NCBI GenBank assembly: GCA_022709605.1
Contig: JAKLIM010000168.1
Coordinates: forward strand, 1 to 7,721
DNA length: 7,721 bases
DNA from: Bacteroidota bacterium
GTDB lineage: Bacteria > Bacteroidota > Bacteroidia > Bacteroidales > Paludibacteraceae
Reading direction: 5' to 3'
Positions 6,745 through 7,721 of this stretch are shown here, piece after piece. The position numbers and the translations under genes were made by a program. A model generated the notes under the pieces. That model was not told the DNA's origin, did no database searches, and saw only the letters and a program-made list of their open reading frames with translations. Each line of letters begins with the position of its first letter. The stretch's first letter is position 1.

Positions 6745-7721
6745 CTAAAGTTGTATTTTATGAAAATATTTAAACCCATTGTAATTAATTCTAATCAAAT
6801 AGACTCCGGGTATATAAACTCCGGTCAGATAAGTGTTTGATTTATGAGATAATCTGTTTTCAACCATTTGACCTAATGAATTATAGACACAAATATCACT
6901 TTGACCACTAAAGTCACCAGAAAAATTTACCCTAATCTGACCATTTTGAATTCTGAAAACTGAAATGGCCGGGTTCTCGATATTTTTATTCTGTTCGGTT
7001 GTGAAGTCCTTTGTTTTAAGAATTAAGCTAAACCGATTCGTTGAATTTTCCACTTCAGAACTGAAATCATAAACTGTTCCAACAGCCAGTTCCTGATCGG
7101 TCTCTAATAAATTATCCCTTAAAAATATTTTCGTGTCTTCATCAAAATTGCTTATTTCGGTAGCCTGCAATGATAATGTGTTTGAATTGATTGTATTCAA
7201 TCCAAGTGGCAATTTTTCGTTGTATTTGATTTTATTCAAACCATTAATTGCAACTTGTTCAGTTCCTGCTAATGTGTAAATTTCAGGAATTAAAGAGTTG
7301 CCATTAAACATTTTGGGCGAATCATAAGTATCAAATCCATCCGATGCATTAGCGTTAAAATAAACGATTGCTTCATCACTATTTGTTCCATTCGAAATCT
7401 GCAAACGCAATACTTGTTGGTCTGAATTGGTTTCAGCTTTTGATTTCAACATATTAGATGTAAGTGTATGTGAACGCATCGTATTATTTACAGTAAGCTT
7501 TCCCGAAGTCTGATTGGCCATAACCCGTATCCAAAATGCCTGCATTGGTGGAATGTATTTTGTAACCGATCCTTTTCCTGAATTATTTGTACCCAAACCA
7601 CCCACTGAATTAAAAGTATCAAAAATATACACAATCTGTTTTTTTGATCTGTACCAAATGGAGGAAAGTAAATTATTTTTTATTGCAGATTCCCAGTTTA
7701 AATAAGATGGATATGGATTTC
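6745..7721 (-). CDS. C-terminal part of a secreted/surface protein with type IX secretion sorting domain (5' end outside window)
   Basis: The frame is open from the right edge to the TAG at 6747-6745, giving 324 visible residues. A GTG at 7632-7630 could be mistaken for a start, but the frame continues upstream with NPYPSYLNWESA, so that GTG is an internal valine. NPYPS-x-x-x-W and IPPMQAFWIRV recur in large Bacteroidota secreted proteins just before the sorting domain. The last 76 residues, from NPAISVFRIQNGQIRVNF through ICVYNSLGQMV to GVYLIRINYNGFKYFHKIQL, match the type A sorting domain pattern: an NP start, V-x-x-x-LGQ, then GVYL and a short C-terminal strand. This tail directs export across the outer membrane by the type IX system and is normally removed on secretion. 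The protein's own activity lies in the missing N-terminal part. It is convergent with, and functionally unrelated to, the ABC operon. Confidence 0.92.
   Translation of the reverse strand, partial: NPYPSYLNWESAIKNNLLSSIWYRSKKQIVYIFDTFNSVGGLGTNNSGKGSVTKYIPPMQAFWIRVMANQTSGKLTVNNTMRSHTLTSNMLKSKAETNSDQQVLRLQISNGTNSDEAIVYFNANASDGFDTYDSPKMFNGNSLIPEIYTLAGTEQVAINGLNKIKYNEKLPLGLNTINSNTLSLQATEISNFDEDTKIFLRDNLLETDQELAVGTVYDFSSEVENSTNRFSLILKTKDFTTEQNKNIENPAISVFRIQNGQIRVNFSGDFSGQSDICVYNSLGQMVENRLSHKSNTYLTGVYIPGVYLIRINYNGFKYFHKIQL

Noticed and set aside
7514..7705. Plus-strand open frame of 63 residues at the right edge
   Set aside because: It is antisense to the type IX-secreted protein, which has clear family motifs across this region.
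1..7721. tRNA, rRNA, CRISPR array, insertion sequence or riboswitch
   Set aside because: The window is almost fully coding; no cloverleaf-like segment, regularly spaced repeat or transposase was found, and the single intergenic stretch holds only the terminator hairpin.

Overview
The window looks like a piece of a Bacteroidota chromosome, probably class Bacteroidia. The evidence is a C-terminal type IX secretion sorting domain on the rightmost gene, AT-rich DNA, and start codons preceded by A-rich stretches instead of clear Shine-Dalgarno sites. This placement is an inference from signatures, not a database match.

Positions 1-6562 hold one tightly packed plus-strand operon of at least six genes, with gaps of only 2 to 12 bases. 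In order they are: the 3' end of a coiled-coil protein cut by the left edge; a 338-residue protein with two N-terminal membrane segments and a long cytosolic coiled coil whose layout resembles PspA/IM30; a 510-residue membrane-anchored solute-binding protein fused to an OmpA-type peptidoglycan-binding domain; a NitT/TauT-type ABC permease with an extra extracytoplasmic insertion; its ATPase; and a 622-residue CbbX/SpoVK-type AAA+ ATPase with a long, mostly helical N-terminal half that carries a TerB-like motif.

The binding protein, permease and ATPase would form an importer. Its binding protein is unusual because it appears tethered both to the inner membrane and to the cell wall. The accompanying PspA-like coiled-coil protein and AAA+ protein are not normal partners of nitrate, taurine or sulfonate importers. 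The best reading is an uncharacterised envelope-associated or stress-response ABC system in which binding, transport and cell-wall anchoring are coupled to a cytosolic AAA+ machine. This is inference; no substrate can be read from the sequence.

Positions 6563-6744 are a short AT-rich intergenic stretch between convergent genes, with a strong hairpin that can end transcription from both sides. Positions 6745-7721 on the minus strand hold the C-terminal 324 residues of a secreted or surface protein with a type IX secretion sorting domain; its start lies beyond the right edge. Perfect inverted repeats also lie inside coding sequence: a 24-bp palindrome near the start of the permease gene and two adjacent stem-loops early in the AAA+ gene.
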